Assembly (NCBI RefSeq): GCF_000319575.2
Contig: NC_021291.1
Span: 744,001 to 808,000 of the forward strand
DNA length: 64,000 nt
Reading direction: 5' to 3'
Source: Spiribacter salinus M19-40
GTDB lineage: Bacteria; Pseudomonadota; Gammaproteobacteria; Nitrococcales; Nitrococcaceae
Part shown: positions 1 through 8,359 of the stretch, one piece after another
How the letters are laid out: each line of letters opens with the position of its first letter
Numbering within the stretch: the stretch's first letter is position 1
Translations under genes and position numbers: made by a program
Notes under the pieces: generated by a model
The model's database searches: none
Seen by the model: only the letters and a program-made list of their open reading frames with translations
Told to the model about the DNA's origin: nothing

Positions 1-728
1 CAAAGTTCATAAGCGTGGTGCATATCTCGAACACGCTCGGTACCGTGAATCCCGTCGAAGACATTATTGCGATCGCTCGGGACAAGGCGATCCCGGTGAT
101 GGTGGATGGTGCGCAGTCAGCGCCCCATATGCCAGTGGATATTCAGTCCCTTGGAGCGGATTTCTATACATTTTCCGCCCATAAGACATACGGTCCGAGC
201 GGTGCCGGGGTTCTCTGGGGCAAGCTCGAGCATTTGGAGGCCATGCCGCCTTATCAGGGCGGTGGCGACATGATTCGGACGGTGTCTTTCGAGAAAACCG
301 AGTACGCCCCGCCGCCTGCCAAATTTGAAGCGGGCACACCCAATATCGCCGGCGTGATCGGGTTGGGTCGCGGCCTTGAGTACATGATGGAGATCGGTCG
401 TGAGCGCATCTCCGCGCATGAACAGGCGCTGTTGCACTATGCCAGCGACCGACTCAAGACCATCGATGGCCTGCGGATTATTGGCACGGCGCCGGGCAAG
501 GCAGCGGTGATTTCGTTCGTGCTGGAGGGCGCCCATCCTCATGATGTCGGCACCATTCTGGACATGGACGGCGTTGCCGTGCGGGTGGGGCACCACTGCA
601 CGCAGCCGCTGATGGAACGCTTTGGCGTGCCGGCGACGGTGCGAGCCTCTTTTGGCGTGTATAACGACTTCGAGGATGTCGAGGCGCTGGTCAGTGGGCT
701 CAAGCGCGTGAAGGAGTTTCTTGCCTAG
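1..728 (+). CDS. sufS: SufS cysteine desulfurase, C-terminal part (5' end outside window)
   Basis: PLP-dependent cysteine desulfurase that takes sulfur from cysteine for SUF Fe-S cluster assembly. About 240 residues are visible; the N-terminal part lies upstream of the window and the reading frame is open from base 3. The PLP-lysine motif SAHKTYGPSG (Lys codon at about 183) and the persulfide cysteine motif VGHHCTQPLM (Cys codon 597-599) are both present, so the visible part looks functional. The GHHC context is that of SufS/CsdA (group II) rather than IscS. sufU starts 2 nt after the stop, so the genes are co-transcribed; sufBCD would be expected just upstream (inference). Confidence 0.95.
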   Translation, partial: KFISVVHISNTLGTVNPVEDIIAIARDKAIPVMVDGAQSAPHMPVDIQSLGADFYTFSAHKTYGPSGAGVLWGKLEHLEAMPPYQGGGDMIRTVSFEKTEYAPPPAKFEAGTPNIAGVIGLGRGLEYMMEIGRERISAHEQALLHYASDRLKTIDGLRIIGTAPGKAAVISFVLEGAHPHDVGTILDMDGVAVRVGHHCTQPLMERFGVPATVRASFGVYNDFEDVEALVSGLKRVKEFLA

Positions 729-730
729 CC

Positions 731-1159
731 ATGGCGGATCCGCGCGCGCTCTACCAGGCCGTCATCCTGGATCACAACAAGCACCCGCGTAATTTCCATG
801 CTGTCCAGCCTCACAGCCACAGTGCCGATGGGCATAACCCGCTTTGCGGTGATCAGCTCCATCTGGAACTGCGTGTCGATTCCGACGGCCGAATTGAAGA
901 TATTGGTTTTACCGGTGATGGCTGCGCAATCTCCATGGCATCGACTTCCATCATGACCGAGGCACTCAAGGGCCAGAGCATCGAATCGGCTCGGGCCCTG
1001 TTTGAGTCGTTTCACGCTGTGGTAACCGACGAATCCATCGAGCCGGATCCCAGCCTGGGCAAGCTTTCGGTTCTCGCCGGTGTGCGTGCGTATCCGATGC
1101 GGGTGAAATGCGCCACGCTGCCCTGGCATACCCTGGAGGCGGCACTTGCGCATGAGTGA
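731..1159 (+). CDS. sufU: SufU-type Fe-S assembly scaffold / sulfur acceptor
   Basis: 142-residue IscU/NifU-N fold protein. Three conserved cysteines are visible: Cys39 followed by Asp41 (PLCGDQ), Cys65 (GDGCAIS) and Cys127 (VKCATLPW). The stretch between the second and third cysteine is longer than in IscU, which is the mark of SufU. In characterised SufU proteins these residues bind zinc, and the protein accepts sulfur from SufS; that role is assumed here from the direct sufS-sufU linkage. The stop overlaps the sufT start region, indicating translational coupling. A SufU-type partner rather than SufE/SufA is notable in a gammaproteobacterium. Confidence 0.9.
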   Translation: MADPRALYQAVILDHNKHPRNFHAVQPHSHSADGHNPLCGDQLHLELRVDSDGRIEDIGFTGDGCAISMASTSIMTEALKGQSIESARALFESFHAVVTDESIEPDPSLGKLSVLAGVRAYPMRVKCATLPWHTLEAALAHE

Positions 1160-1475
1160 ACGTCCATCCGTTGAGACGATGCAGGGCGAGATCGTCGCCG
1201 CGCTGCGCAGCGTCTACGACCCGGAAATCCCTGTGGATATCTATGAGCTGGGCCTGATCTATGCCATCGATGTCGACGAGGATGGCTTTGTGGACGTCAC
1301 CATGACGCTGACGTCCCCAGCCTGCCCCGTGGCCGGGCAAATGCCGATCATGGTGAAAGCGGCGGTGGAGCAAGTGAGTGGGGTAGAAGCCGCCGAGGTG
1401 GAGCTCACCTGGGATCCGCCATGGACACAGGAGCGCATGTCAGAAAGCGCCCGCTTGCAGCTCGGGTTGATGTGA
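1152..1475 (+). CDS. sufT: SufT / MIP18-family (DUF59) Fe-S maturation protein
   Basis: Short 107-residue DUF59 protein with the YDPEIPVDIYELGLIY core and the TSPACPVA cysteine motif typical of SufT and other MIP18-like Fe-S maturation factors. It lacks the extra N-terminal domain of longer SufT proteins. It closes the sufS-sufU-sufT cluster. ATG 1152 overlaps the end of sufU; a TTG at 1146 sits at better spacing (6 nt) from the GGAGG at 1135-1139 and would add two residues. Its 3' end overlaps the convergent cpaF gene by 36 nt. Confidence 0.85.
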   Translation: MSERPSVETMQGEIVAALRSVYDPEIPVDIYELGLIYAIDVDEDGFVDVTMTLTSPACPVAGQMPIMVKAAVEQVSGVEAAEVELTWDPPWTQERMSESARLQLGLM

Positions 1476-3131
1476 GTGGCCAGTCGGGTGCGTTTGGAAC
1501 CCGGAGAGATCGACTGGCTGGCCTTCCGCCTGAAGGGCCTGAATAAACTGCGGAATCTGTCCGGTCGCCCGGTGCTGTCCCTGCGCCCGGCTGCCGTGAC
1601 TGGCATTGCGCTGGAAGACGAACAGTTCGTTTAACAGGATTCGGTCGGCTTCCATCCCGTCGACCTCCGTTATAGCCGTGATGCGGCGCGATCCATCCGC
1701 GAATCTTGTCAGCTGAACGATGATGTCCACGGCGGCACTGATCTGCTCACGGATGGCGCGTAACGGAAGCTCGAATCCAGCCATTAACGTCATCACTTCC
1801 AATCGTGCGACCGCGTCGCGCGGGGTATTCGCATGCGCTGTCGTGAGTGATCCATCATGACCGGTGTTCATGGCCTGAAGCATATCGAGCGCTTCGCCAC
1901 CGCGGCATTCGCCGACGAGGATTCGGTCGGGTCGCATGCGCAGGGCATTGCGCACCAACTCCCGTATGGAAATCGCACCGCTGCCTTCAATATTGGCGGG
2001 GCGGGCCTCAAGTGAGACGACGTGCGTCTGCTGAAGCCGGAGTTCTGCCGAGTCCTCAATGGTGATGATTCGCTCCTGATCGCTGATATGCCGCGAGAGG
2101 GCATTCAGTACCGTGGTCTTGCCGGTGCCCGTGCCACCCGCCACGAGAATGTTCTGGCGGTGCTCGATGCAGTTAGTAAGAAAGTCGGCCATCGCCGGGC
2201 TCAGCGCCTCGAACCCGACCAAATCCTCCAGGGTAAGGTGCTGATCGGGAAAACGGCGAATAGTGAGTGAAGGCCCGGTTAAAGAGAGCGGCGGGATGAT
2301 GGCGTTCACGCGCGATCCATCGGGTAGCCGGGCGTCCACAAAAGGCGCGCCCTCATCAATGCGCCGGCCGAGTGGCGAAACGATGCGCTCCAATGTGCTT
2401 CTCAACGAGGTCTCCGAGCTGAAGCGGGCGTCAGTGCGCTGAAGTTGTCCGTGTCGCTCCACATAAATGCATTCATGTCCGTTGACCATGATCTCGGTGA
2501 CGTGTGGATCAGCCATCAGGTGCTCCAGCGGCCCAAGGCCTACCGCTTCAGCCGTCACGACAGCGACGAGGCTGCCCTGATCCGTGCCCGCTGGTAATGT
2601 GATTTCTCCGTTTTCCAGTATTGCCCATGCGCTTGCCTCGGCCTTCTCGCGCAGCTCAGTCGCTGACATATTCTGAAGTGCCTCACGGTGATAGAGATCG
2701 AGTCGCTGACTAATCGCCTCCTGAAAACGCCGGGCGAGCTCGGGGGAGAGGGCCACGGGGGTCGTCTCCAGCGCCTCGGGCTGTGGAGCGCGTGCCACCG
2801 GCTTTGATGTGATGATGGGTGAGGAGGACGTCTCGGGTTCAGACAATACCGCCAGTTTCTCCCCGCCAATCAGAATGTCGTCACCGTTATTGAGTGGACC
2901 GGCTTCGCGGACAGACGCGCCATTGAAGACCACAAAGAGTCGCGAGCCGAGGGTTCTAATCCATACGGCATCGTGGGTTACGATCAACTCAGCGTGACGG
3001 CGGGCGACGCTTGATCCATCAAGTCGCACGGCACAGTGTCTTCCTCGACCGATGATGTATCGCTCGCCAGCCTCGAGGCTTAGCGTGCCTAGGCCTTGCC
3101 GTGTGGGGTAACTCAGCTGCAGACCTGTCAT
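1440..3131 (-). CDS. cpaF: Tad/Flp pilus ATPase CpaF (TadA) with N-terminal FHA domain
   Basis: Secretion ATPase that powers Tad pilus assembly from the cytoplasmic face. 563 residues. Residues about 1-95 form an FHA-type phosphopeptide-binding domain (GRGRHC near 28-33 and ARRHAEL near 43-49). A linker rich in Pro and Glu follows, then the CpaF ATPase from about 130. Walker A is GGTGTGKT at 332-339 and the Walker B region is [10 protein letters not shown] at about 404-413. The usual CpaF has no FHA domain, so the fusion suggests control by Ser/Thr phosphorylation (inference). The start overlaps the cpaC stop as ATGA. It is the last gene of the Tad operon and overlaps sufT convergently. Confidence 0.92.
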   Translation of the reverse strand: MTGLQLSYPTRQGLGTLSLEAGERYIIGRGRHCAVRLDGSSVARRHAELIVTHDAVWIRTLGSRLFVVFNGASVREAGPLNNGDDILIGGEKLAVLSEPETSSSPIITSKPVARAPQPEALETTPVALSPELARRFQEAISQRLDLYHREALQNMSATELREKAEASAWAILENGEITLPAGTDQGSLVAVVTAEAVGLGPLEHLMADPHVTEIMVNGHECIYVERHGQLQRTDARFSSETSLRSTLERIVSPLGRRIDEGAPFVDARLPDGSRVNAIIPPLSLTGPSLTIRRFPDQHLTLEDLVGFEALSPAMADFLTNCIEHRQNILVAGGTGTGKTTVLNALSRHISDQERIITIEDSAELRLQQTHVVSLEARPANIEGSGAISIRELVRNALRMRPDRILVGECRGGEALDMLQAMNTGHDGSLTTAHANTPRDAVARLEVMTLMAGFELPLRAIREQISAAVDIIVQLTRFADGSRRITAITEVDGMEADRILLNELFVFQRNASHGSRAQGQHRATGQIPQFIQALQAEGQPVDLSGFQTHPTGHSHQPELQAGAF

Positions 3132-4447
3132 GGTGGAAATCCCTCCAGTGGGAGTCTCGAATCGGAGTTATCCGATGGTCTTGGGTTACTCGGTTTGGTT
3201 AGAGATGCCTTACTGGCTGTTGGTGTGTCCGTCTCGCCTTCTATGTAAGGCGTAATCAGGACGACCAGCTCGGTCTCATCGCGCTGAAAGCGGCGCGATT
3301 TAAACAAGGTGCCGAGGATGGGTAGATCCCCCAGCCCGGGGAGTTGGCTTACTGCCTCCGACTGCTGCCCATCAATCAGTCCAGCGATTAACAGTGTCTC
3401 GCCGCTGCGCCCGCGCATTTCTGTCGCGGCATTGCGCACAGCAAAGCCCGGGATACCCAGGACGCTAATTGACTCGTCGACATTGCTGACTTCGACCTCG
3501 ACCCGGGTCTGGATTTCGCGATCCGCCGTGACGAATGGCTCAACGCGCAGCAGGATCCCGTAGTCTCGGAAGCTCACCGTGGTGGCGCCATCGTCTCCTT
3601 GAATGGGTATAGGGACCTCACCACCGGCCTGAAACTCTGCACTTGCGCCGCTCAGCGTGGAGAGCATGGGCTCAGCAATAACTTGTGCTTCACCCTGCTC
3701 GCCGAGCAGATCGATCATGGCGCTTAGACTGGCGCCCACGCCGAGGTAGGTGTTGCTCTGGCCGATGTCGAGCGGTAGCTGCCCATCGGGCAGGAAGTCG
3801 CCGAGCCCACCTCGAAAGACATCGTTGGTATACAGATCAGAGGCGTAGGCGAAGCTGATTGCCGGCGAGCGATTGTTCCAGTTAAAGCCGATCTGGCGCA
3901 GGCTGGATTGACTGAGTTCTACAAAGCGGGCCTGAAGGCGCACGGTGTCGACTGCCGGCGGCGCGCTGGCATCCGTGAAATCGCGAACCATGGGATAGGC
4001 TTCAGTGAGTGCCTTGAGTCGACGCTGTGCCGTCTCATTGGTCGGTTGGCCGGTCAGGAGGTATTCCTCGTTGAACCGCTCAAGGCGGACACCATCCACT
4101 CGGTACGCCAGGTGTTCAATTTGCTCGCTCGGCACTGACTGCGCGGGCGCCCGAACATGGATCCGATAACGTCCGCTCGAGCCGTTATCACGCCAGACGC
4201 GTAAATCGGTCGTGCCAGCTCGACGGGCGAAGATAACCAGCTCATCAGCTGGCTCGACAACCTCGACTTCGGCGATCCGACTGCTAGCGATTGCGACGCG
4301 CTTGATACCCGGCACGGCAAGGATAGCGGAGTGGCCGACTTCAATCCGAATCGCTTCTGGATCTGTGCCCGCGCTGGTGACTGGGTGGGTCATCAGGAAT
4401 AGACACAGCATGAGGGGCAGTGCAGTTTGCAAATGACGGAATGTCAT
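3128..4447 (-). CDS. cpaC: Tad pilus secretin CpaC (RcpA)
   Basis: Outer-membrane secretin through which the Flp/Tad pilus exits. 439 residues with an N-terminal signal peptide (hydrophobic stretch about 8-25 ending in TSAG), a pilus-assembly N-domain at about 30-100, then a type II/III secretin core at about 165-405 with the conserved GGEVPIP and late PILGTLF segments. The family is usually 400-500 residues. The start overlaps the cpaB stop (ATGA) and its stop overlaps the cpaF start (ATGA), so the three genes are translationally coupled. Confidence 0.93.
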   Translation of the reverse strand: MTFRHLQTALPLMLCLFLMTHPVTSAGTDPEAIRIEVGHSAILAVPGIKRVAIASSRIAEVEVVEPADELVIFARRAGTTDLRVWRDNGSSGRYRIHVRAPAQSVPSEQIEHLAYRVDGVRLERFNEEYLLTGQPTNETAQRRLKALTEAYPMVRDFTDASAPPAVDTVRLQARFVELSQSSLRQIGFNWNNRSPAISFAYASDLYTNDVFRGGLGDFLPDGQLPLDIGQSNTYLGVGASLSAMIDLLGEQGEAQVIAEPMLSTLSGASAEFQAGGEVPIPIQGDDGATTVSFRDYGILLRVEPFVTADREIQTRVEVEVSNVDESISVLGIPGFAVRNAATEMRGRSGETLLIAGLIDGQQSEAVSQLPGLGDLPILGTLFKSRRFQRDETELVVLITPYIEGETDTPTASKASLTKPSNPRPSDNSDSRLPLEGFPP

Positions 4448-5223
4448 TGCCGATCACCAACGATTACCTCGACCGTGTTCTGCTGCGCAGGGGCTTGTTT
4501 TTGCGTCAGCTGAAGGTGTTGGGCGTCAATTAAGAAGTCATCTACCGGCAGGTCGTCGAGCTCACCGCGCAGAGCAACGGCGATCTCGCCCATAGCCTGG
4601 GCCTGCGTAATCGTAGCGGCCTCGATTGGTGAGACGGCAAGCGTGATATCACGGTCGGACACGGCTGTGGCCTGGGTGGTCTCTAGCAGATCGGAACCGA
4701 CGGCCAGCACTGGGATGTCGTTGAGCAGTGGTACGGTCCGGCGGCTACCTTCGTCCCGATAGGTCAGCATCAAATCAATGCGGTCGGCAGGGTATAAAAA
4801 GCCGGACAGTGAGGAAGCGCCCATTAAGGGCAGCGATATGGCGCGATCACCGGTCTCCAGGAGCTCTGCGAGGCGGACGCTTTCATCCCGGCGCAGCTGA
4901 CTGGGGGTGATAGGGCGGCCCGCCGCCACCGATTCTCGGAGCTCGGCGTCGGCGTACGATGACCAGTCCGCCTCGACGAGTGATGTGGTGGGCAAGTAGG
5001 TCAAGGGTATCTCTCGTAGCGACACGTTGCCGCTCTCGAGCCTATCGCCGGCGGTAAGGTCTCGACTCGCCACGATCGCGGGCTGAGTCGCATGCTCTGA
5101 TTGGAGCGCTGCTTCGATTTCTGCGGTGCGGCGCTCCAGTTGGCGGTCACCCAGGACGACACCCAATGTGCCAGCCACCCCAGCGCCAGCAAGAAGAAGA
5201 AAGCCTCGGATTGCGGGTTGCAT
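4444..5223 (-). CDS. cpaB: Tad pilus assembly protein CpaB (RcpC)
   Basis: 259-residue inner-membrane-anchored periplasmic protein that works with the CpaC secretin. One N-terminal membrane segment (FLLLAGAGVAGTLGVVLG) is followed by a SAF-type domain at about 45-115 (VASRDLTAGDRLESGNV) and the CpaB/RcpC C-terminal domain. ATG 5223 lies 12 nt after the stop of the small upstream gene. No strong Shine-Dalgarno is visible, consistent with coupling. Its 3' end overlaps cpaC by 4 nt. Confidence 0.9.
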   Translation of the reverse strand: MQPAIRGFLLLAGAGVAGTLGVVLGDRQLERRTAEIEAALQSEHATQPAIVASRDLTAGDRLESGNVSLREIPLTYLPTTSLVEADWSSYADAELRESVAAGRPITPSQLRRDESVRLAELLETGDRAISLPLMGASSLSGFLYPADRIDLMLTYRDEGSRRTVPLLNDIPVLAVGSDLLETTQATAVSDRDITLAVSPIEAATITQAQAMGEIAVALRGELDDLPVDDFLIDAQHLQLTQKQAPAQQNTVEVIVGDRQ

Positions 5224-5235
5224 GCGGATATCCGG

Positions 5236-5364
5236 TTAGAAGGGAAGGGAAAACGTCCAGAGCAGTCGACCTTCGCGGATCGTCAGCCACTCAAGAACAC
5301 GCTCGACGCCCTGCCAGACGGCGAGCAGGCCAACGCCAATTGCGAGATATTCGCTGGCGCTCAT
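5236..5364 (-). CDS. 42-residue single-span membrane peptide in Tad operon
   Basis: Small frame that starts with an ATGA overlap on the stop of the upstream secreted-protein gene (ATG 5364-5362, TGA 5363-5361) and ends in TAA at 5238-5236. It begins MSASEYLAIGVGLLAVW, which is a short hydrophobic helix, followed by an amphipathic, Trp-rich tail ending FSLPF. It fills exactly the gap between two Tad genes on the same strand, and the coupling supports real translation. I recognise no family. It could be a minor Tad-locus membrane subunit; function unknown. Confidence 0.6.
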   Translation of the reverse strand: MSASEYLAIGVGLLAVWQGVERVLEWLTIREGRLLWTFSLPF

Positions 5365-6107
5365 CGCCGTCCTGGCGCCTCAAGAAAGGTAATAGCCGCC
5401 GTTGTGGTCGGCGGGTTTGAGACGAGGCGAATATCCAGAAGTGCGCCATGGCGCCGCATCTCGATCCGCCCCGGCTGCTCCGTCGCTGGCGTGTGACGCT
5501 CAAGGGCCCAGCCGGTGGCGGTGAAATGGTCAATCAGGGCGCGAGCGGCCTCCGTGACTGGCATGTTGGCTTTCAGGTTAACCAGGCGGCCGTCTTCATC
5601 TTGAATGTCTGTTTTTACGTCGAATCCCTGAATACGGGCCTGTTCGGTGTCGCTTGGTGACGAGTTCGCGTCCGGCGACCAGATCACCCCAAGCTCTACG
5701 GTGCTGCCATCTGCATGCGCCGTGGCTTGAACCGATCGGCTATTGCGGTCGCGGATCAGCATGAGCCGCTTATCCCCGTCCTCGCCAGCATCGGGGTGTA
5801 AGTCACCGGGCCGCTGGTCCCATAATTGCTCGTAATGTGCATAGACTTCGCTCGGCGAGAGTTGGGTCTGGTAGACGAGCATGCAGAAGTCGAGGCCGTT
5901 GAACTGCATATTGTCCTGGCGGGTCACGACTTTTGCGCCCGCTGGTAAATCCGCGCGATTGAGCAGCCCATCGCATTGACCGGACGCCCCTGCTGTCTGC
6001 CCCGTGAGGCCAGCCAATAGCAGGACAGCGAACACTGGGGCCTGCCAGCGCCTAGCGCGGGCGCGAGAGGACACGTGAGGGCGGAATGAAGTCGGTTGTT
6101 CGGGCAT
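5361..6107 (-). CDS. Secreted protein of unknown function in Tad locus
   Basis: 248 residues with an Arg-rich n-region and a hydrophobic core (VFAVLLLAGLTG) that ends near TAGASG, so probably exported. The mature part has two cysteines (QCDG and DFCMLV) that could form a disulfide, and no motif I recognise. The start at 6107 is chosen because AAGGAAGG lies 5 nt upstream; this makes a 56-nt overlap with the TadE-like gene. A GTG at 6074 would shorten the overlap but gives a poorer ribosome site. Position between TadE/G-like genes and cpaB suggests a periplasmic role in pilus assembly (inference). Confidence 0.7.
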   Translation of the reverse strand: MPEQPTSFRPHVSSRARARRWQAPVFAVLLLAGLTGQTAGASGQCDGLLNRADLPAGAKVVTRQDNMQFNGLDFCMLVYQTQLSPSEVYAHYEQLWDQRPGDLHPDAGEDGDKRLMLIRDRNSRSVQATAHADGSTVELGVIWSPDANSSPSDTEQARIQGFDVKTDIQDEDGRLVNLKANMPVTEAARALIDHFTATGWALERHTPATEQPGRIEMRRHGALLDIRLVSNPPTTTAAITFLEAPGRR

Positions 6108-6789
6108 ATCGGCCTTCCTTGAAAATGGGGAACCGGCCCAGTAAGGGGGCTGGGCGGGTCAGTAGGGATATGGGTTCACTGGCAACAATCTCTTCGGTGC
6201 GGCGCTGAAACTCCCGATCCGAATGGGCCTGCCAATCCCTCTCAAGGCGTCCATGCGTTGCACTGAGGGTGATAGGGCTAACGTCATCTGCCTCATCAGA
6301 TTCAAGTGGCAGACCGTTCACGGTGACGCGATGTCGATGCACGCTCAGTGGCGCCTCGGGAAGGTTGAGCATCTGGCCAGATAGCCCCCCGATGCGCACG
6401 GCTCCGGGCACGTATCGGCCATGCGCAATCGCCGCCGAACCCGGTCCCGTTCCGGGTAGGTCTGATGACGACGCAGGGCGTCGTGTGCTGATGGCCATTT
6501 CGTCATCCGGGTCGATGAGGTGGCCATTGAGCGCCTGGTGCATTGGATTGGTGCTCACCCCGGCATCTGCGATCGCGCGGGCTGAGATAAGCCCGGCATG
6601 GTCACTGCCATGGATACGATCCTGCACAACTTCACGGCTTGGGGTGCCCGTCGCATGCTCCCAGGCGGCATAGCGCGCGCCCATGATGGTTGCTCGCTCG
6701 ATATCCGCGAGGCGGCCAAGATAATCGACCGCCATGAAAGCTGGCACGAGCACGAGCATCCCGATAACCGTCTCACTGGTCGCGCTCAT
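6052..6789 (-). CDS. TadE/TadG-like pilus-associated protein
   Basis: 245 residues. A TadE-like N-terminus with one membrane helix (ETVIGMLVLVPAFMAVDYLG) is followed by a polar periplasmic domain. The pattern of a hydrophobic N-terminal helix followed by ARYAAWE resembles minor pseudopilins TadE/TadF, but the body is divergent. The start overlaps the stop of the TadG-like gene as ATGA. Role as a minor pilin or assembly factor is inferred from the N-terminus and context. Confidence 0.65.
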   Translation of the reverse strand: MSATSETVIGMLVLVPAFMAVDYLGRLADIERATIMGARYAAWEHATGTPSREVVQDRIHGSDHAGLISARAIADAGVSTNPMHQALNGHLIDPDDEMAISTRRPASSSDLPGTGPGSAAIAHGRYVPGAVRIGGLSGQMLNLPEAPLSVHRHRVTVNGLPLESDEADDVSPITLSATHGRLERDWQAHSDREFQRRTEEIVASEPISLLTRPAPLLGRFPIFKEGRYARTTDFIPPSRVLSRPR

Positions 6790-8015
6790 GAGAAGTCCTT
6801 CAGCGAAACCGGTGCGAGTCGCGCTTCCCAGTACGGATTGAAAAGCGTTGCGGGCGCAGTCCGGGATGGGCAGTGTCGGTCATTACGGCAGCTGCTTGGC
6901 AGTCGATAGGCAACCTCTCCCGTGCTGAGGTGAGCATGGAGGCCCGCGTCTTGCTCACGGTCAGCGCCTGTCGTCACGACGGCCGGTATAAGAAATTGAT
7001 AGGGCGATTTCGTCGCGTTTCTGAGGGTCTGGTAGCGCTTAATGCCGCGATAATCACCAGCGAGGGCATCCGCGCTAGCCTGCCCGGAGGCGACGGTTCC
7101 CCAGCTACGCCAACGCAGTTTCCCCAGATCGAAAAAGCTCACCTGAAGCCGATCGGCAGACTGCCAGCCACCGGCCGAGGGTAAAGGCGCCTGGTTAGTT
7201 GGGCCTTGTTTGCGGAATCGAACGACGTTGAAGAGGCTTTCTGACCACGTTCGCCCCCCGGTGCCATAGCGCGACGTGCGCGAACTGATGCGACCGCGCA
7301 GCCATCGAGACAGTTGCCTGTCCTCGTCAATTGTGCTGGCGAGCAGGTGGTTGAATGCGTCGTTGTTCCGGCTGGGTCGACCGGTTTCAATGCGCCTGAC
7401 GGAAGTGGCCCACCAACTCGCCAGCAGCCCCTGGAGACCCGCGCCGTAGGGGGCTGGAATGGCGCCAGCCGCCTTGAGGTCATTGACCTTGAATGCGTCG
7501 TCCGTCTCCTCAACGACCCCCTGCATGACCGCGTTGAGGTGCCACGGCATGATTTCGCGACGCATGTCGAGCTGGGCGGCAGACATTAAATCGGTGAGGG
7601 CGTCCAGGCCCTTAATCAAACCGCCGCTGGTTTTCTCCATGGCGGTACGGGCGCCTCGGACGGTCCGGCGCCCGCTCTCCACGGCAGCCCCAATATAGGG
7701 AATGTAGCGGGCAAATCGGCTAATCCGGTCGACGGCCTGATCGACGTAGCGAAGCCAGCTGATATAGGCCACCAGATGGCCAACGGCGATGTGGTTCGCA
7801 ATCATCGCCCGGTTGGTATAGGCCATGAGATTCAGCCGTCTCGCAGTCCATACCGCGCCACTGTAGGCGGCCGCGTCCGCGGCATTGACCAGCGTCGTCT
7901 CTGTGCCCAGCGCCTGGGTCGTACGCTGCGTGAGGGCGATCACGGTGGTGATCACCAAGATAATGGCCAGAAGGACGGGAAGCACCTGACCTCGACAAGG
8001 ATCAGTTTTGCGCAT
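6786..8015 (-). CDS. TadG-like Flp pilus assembly protein
   Basis: About 409 residues. The N-terminus (MRKTDPCRGQVLPVLLAIIL) has the Gly-Gln before a membrane helix that marks TadG-like proteins, followed by NAADAAAYSGA, the characteristic 'DAAAL'-type segment. The long remainder is a periplasmic domain without recognised motifs (no clear von Willebrand MIDAS). The start at ATG 8015 overlaps the pilin stop by 14 nt; an upstream extension to 8102 lies inside the pilin gene and is rejected. Coupled to the next gene by ATGA. Confidence 0.75.
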   Translation of the reverse strand: MRKTDPCRGQVLPVLLAIILVITTVIALTQRTTQALGTETTLVNAADAAAYSGAVWTARRLNLMAYTNRAMIANHIAVGHLVAYISWLRYVDQAVDRISRFARYIPYIGAAVESGRRTVRGARTAMEKTSGGLIKGLDALTDLMSAAQLDMRREIMPWHLNAVMQGVVEETDDAFKVNDLKAAGAIPAPYGAGLQGLLASWWATSVRRIETGRPSRNNDAFNHLLASTIDEDRQLSRWLRGRISSRTSRYGTGGRTWSESLFNVVRFRKQGPTNQAPLPSAGGWQSADRLQVSFFDLGKLRWRSWGTVASGQASADALAGDYRGIKRYQTLRNATKSPYQFLIPAVVTTGADREQDAGLHAHLSTGEVAYRLPSSCRNDRHCPSRTAPATLFNPYWEARLAPVSLKDFS

Positions 8016-8268
8016 CGTAGTTCTGAAGCGTGGTCTCCTGACCCGCACGGTCAGCGGCCCGCTGAGAGTCACTGTCTGCCTGCTCGACCTGGCTGCTGCC
8101 ATCCTGACCTGCCATCTCCCGGGCCATGGCGGCCGCTTGATTTGCGATGGTGTCGCCGAAGGCCGAAAAAATGCCGATGCCCGCGACGGCGACGAGGGCG
8201 GTAATGATGATGTACTCGGACATTCCCTGGCCGGCCTGACGCCGCCGGGATTGAATCAAATTGCGCAT
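8002..8268 (-). CDS. flp: Flp-type pilin
   Basis: 88 residues. It begins with a short basic leader (MRNLIQSRRRQAGQG) and then MSEYIIITALVAVAGIGIFSAF, giving the Gly/Glu-Tyr arrangement cleaved by Tad-type prepilin peptidases ahead of the hydrophobic pilin helix. The polar Gln/Asp-rich tail forms the exposed part. AGGAGG lies 5 nt upstream of the ATG, the strongest ribosome site in the locus, as expected for the major subunit. The 91-nt gap upstream is the largest inside the operon and could hold a separate promoter (inference). Confidence 0.85.
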   Translation of the reverse strand: MRNLIQSRRRQAGQGMSEYIIITALVAVAGIGIFSAFGDTIANQAAAMAREMAGQDGSSQVEQADSDSQRAADRAGQETTLQNYDAQN

Positions 8269-8359
8269 GATGCCCTCCTGACAGTGGTGTTATCTGGAAG
8301 GCTAGGGCCTGGCTCAAATGGCGCCCAGTACCACTCGTCCGTCATGGGCATTTGGCCGG

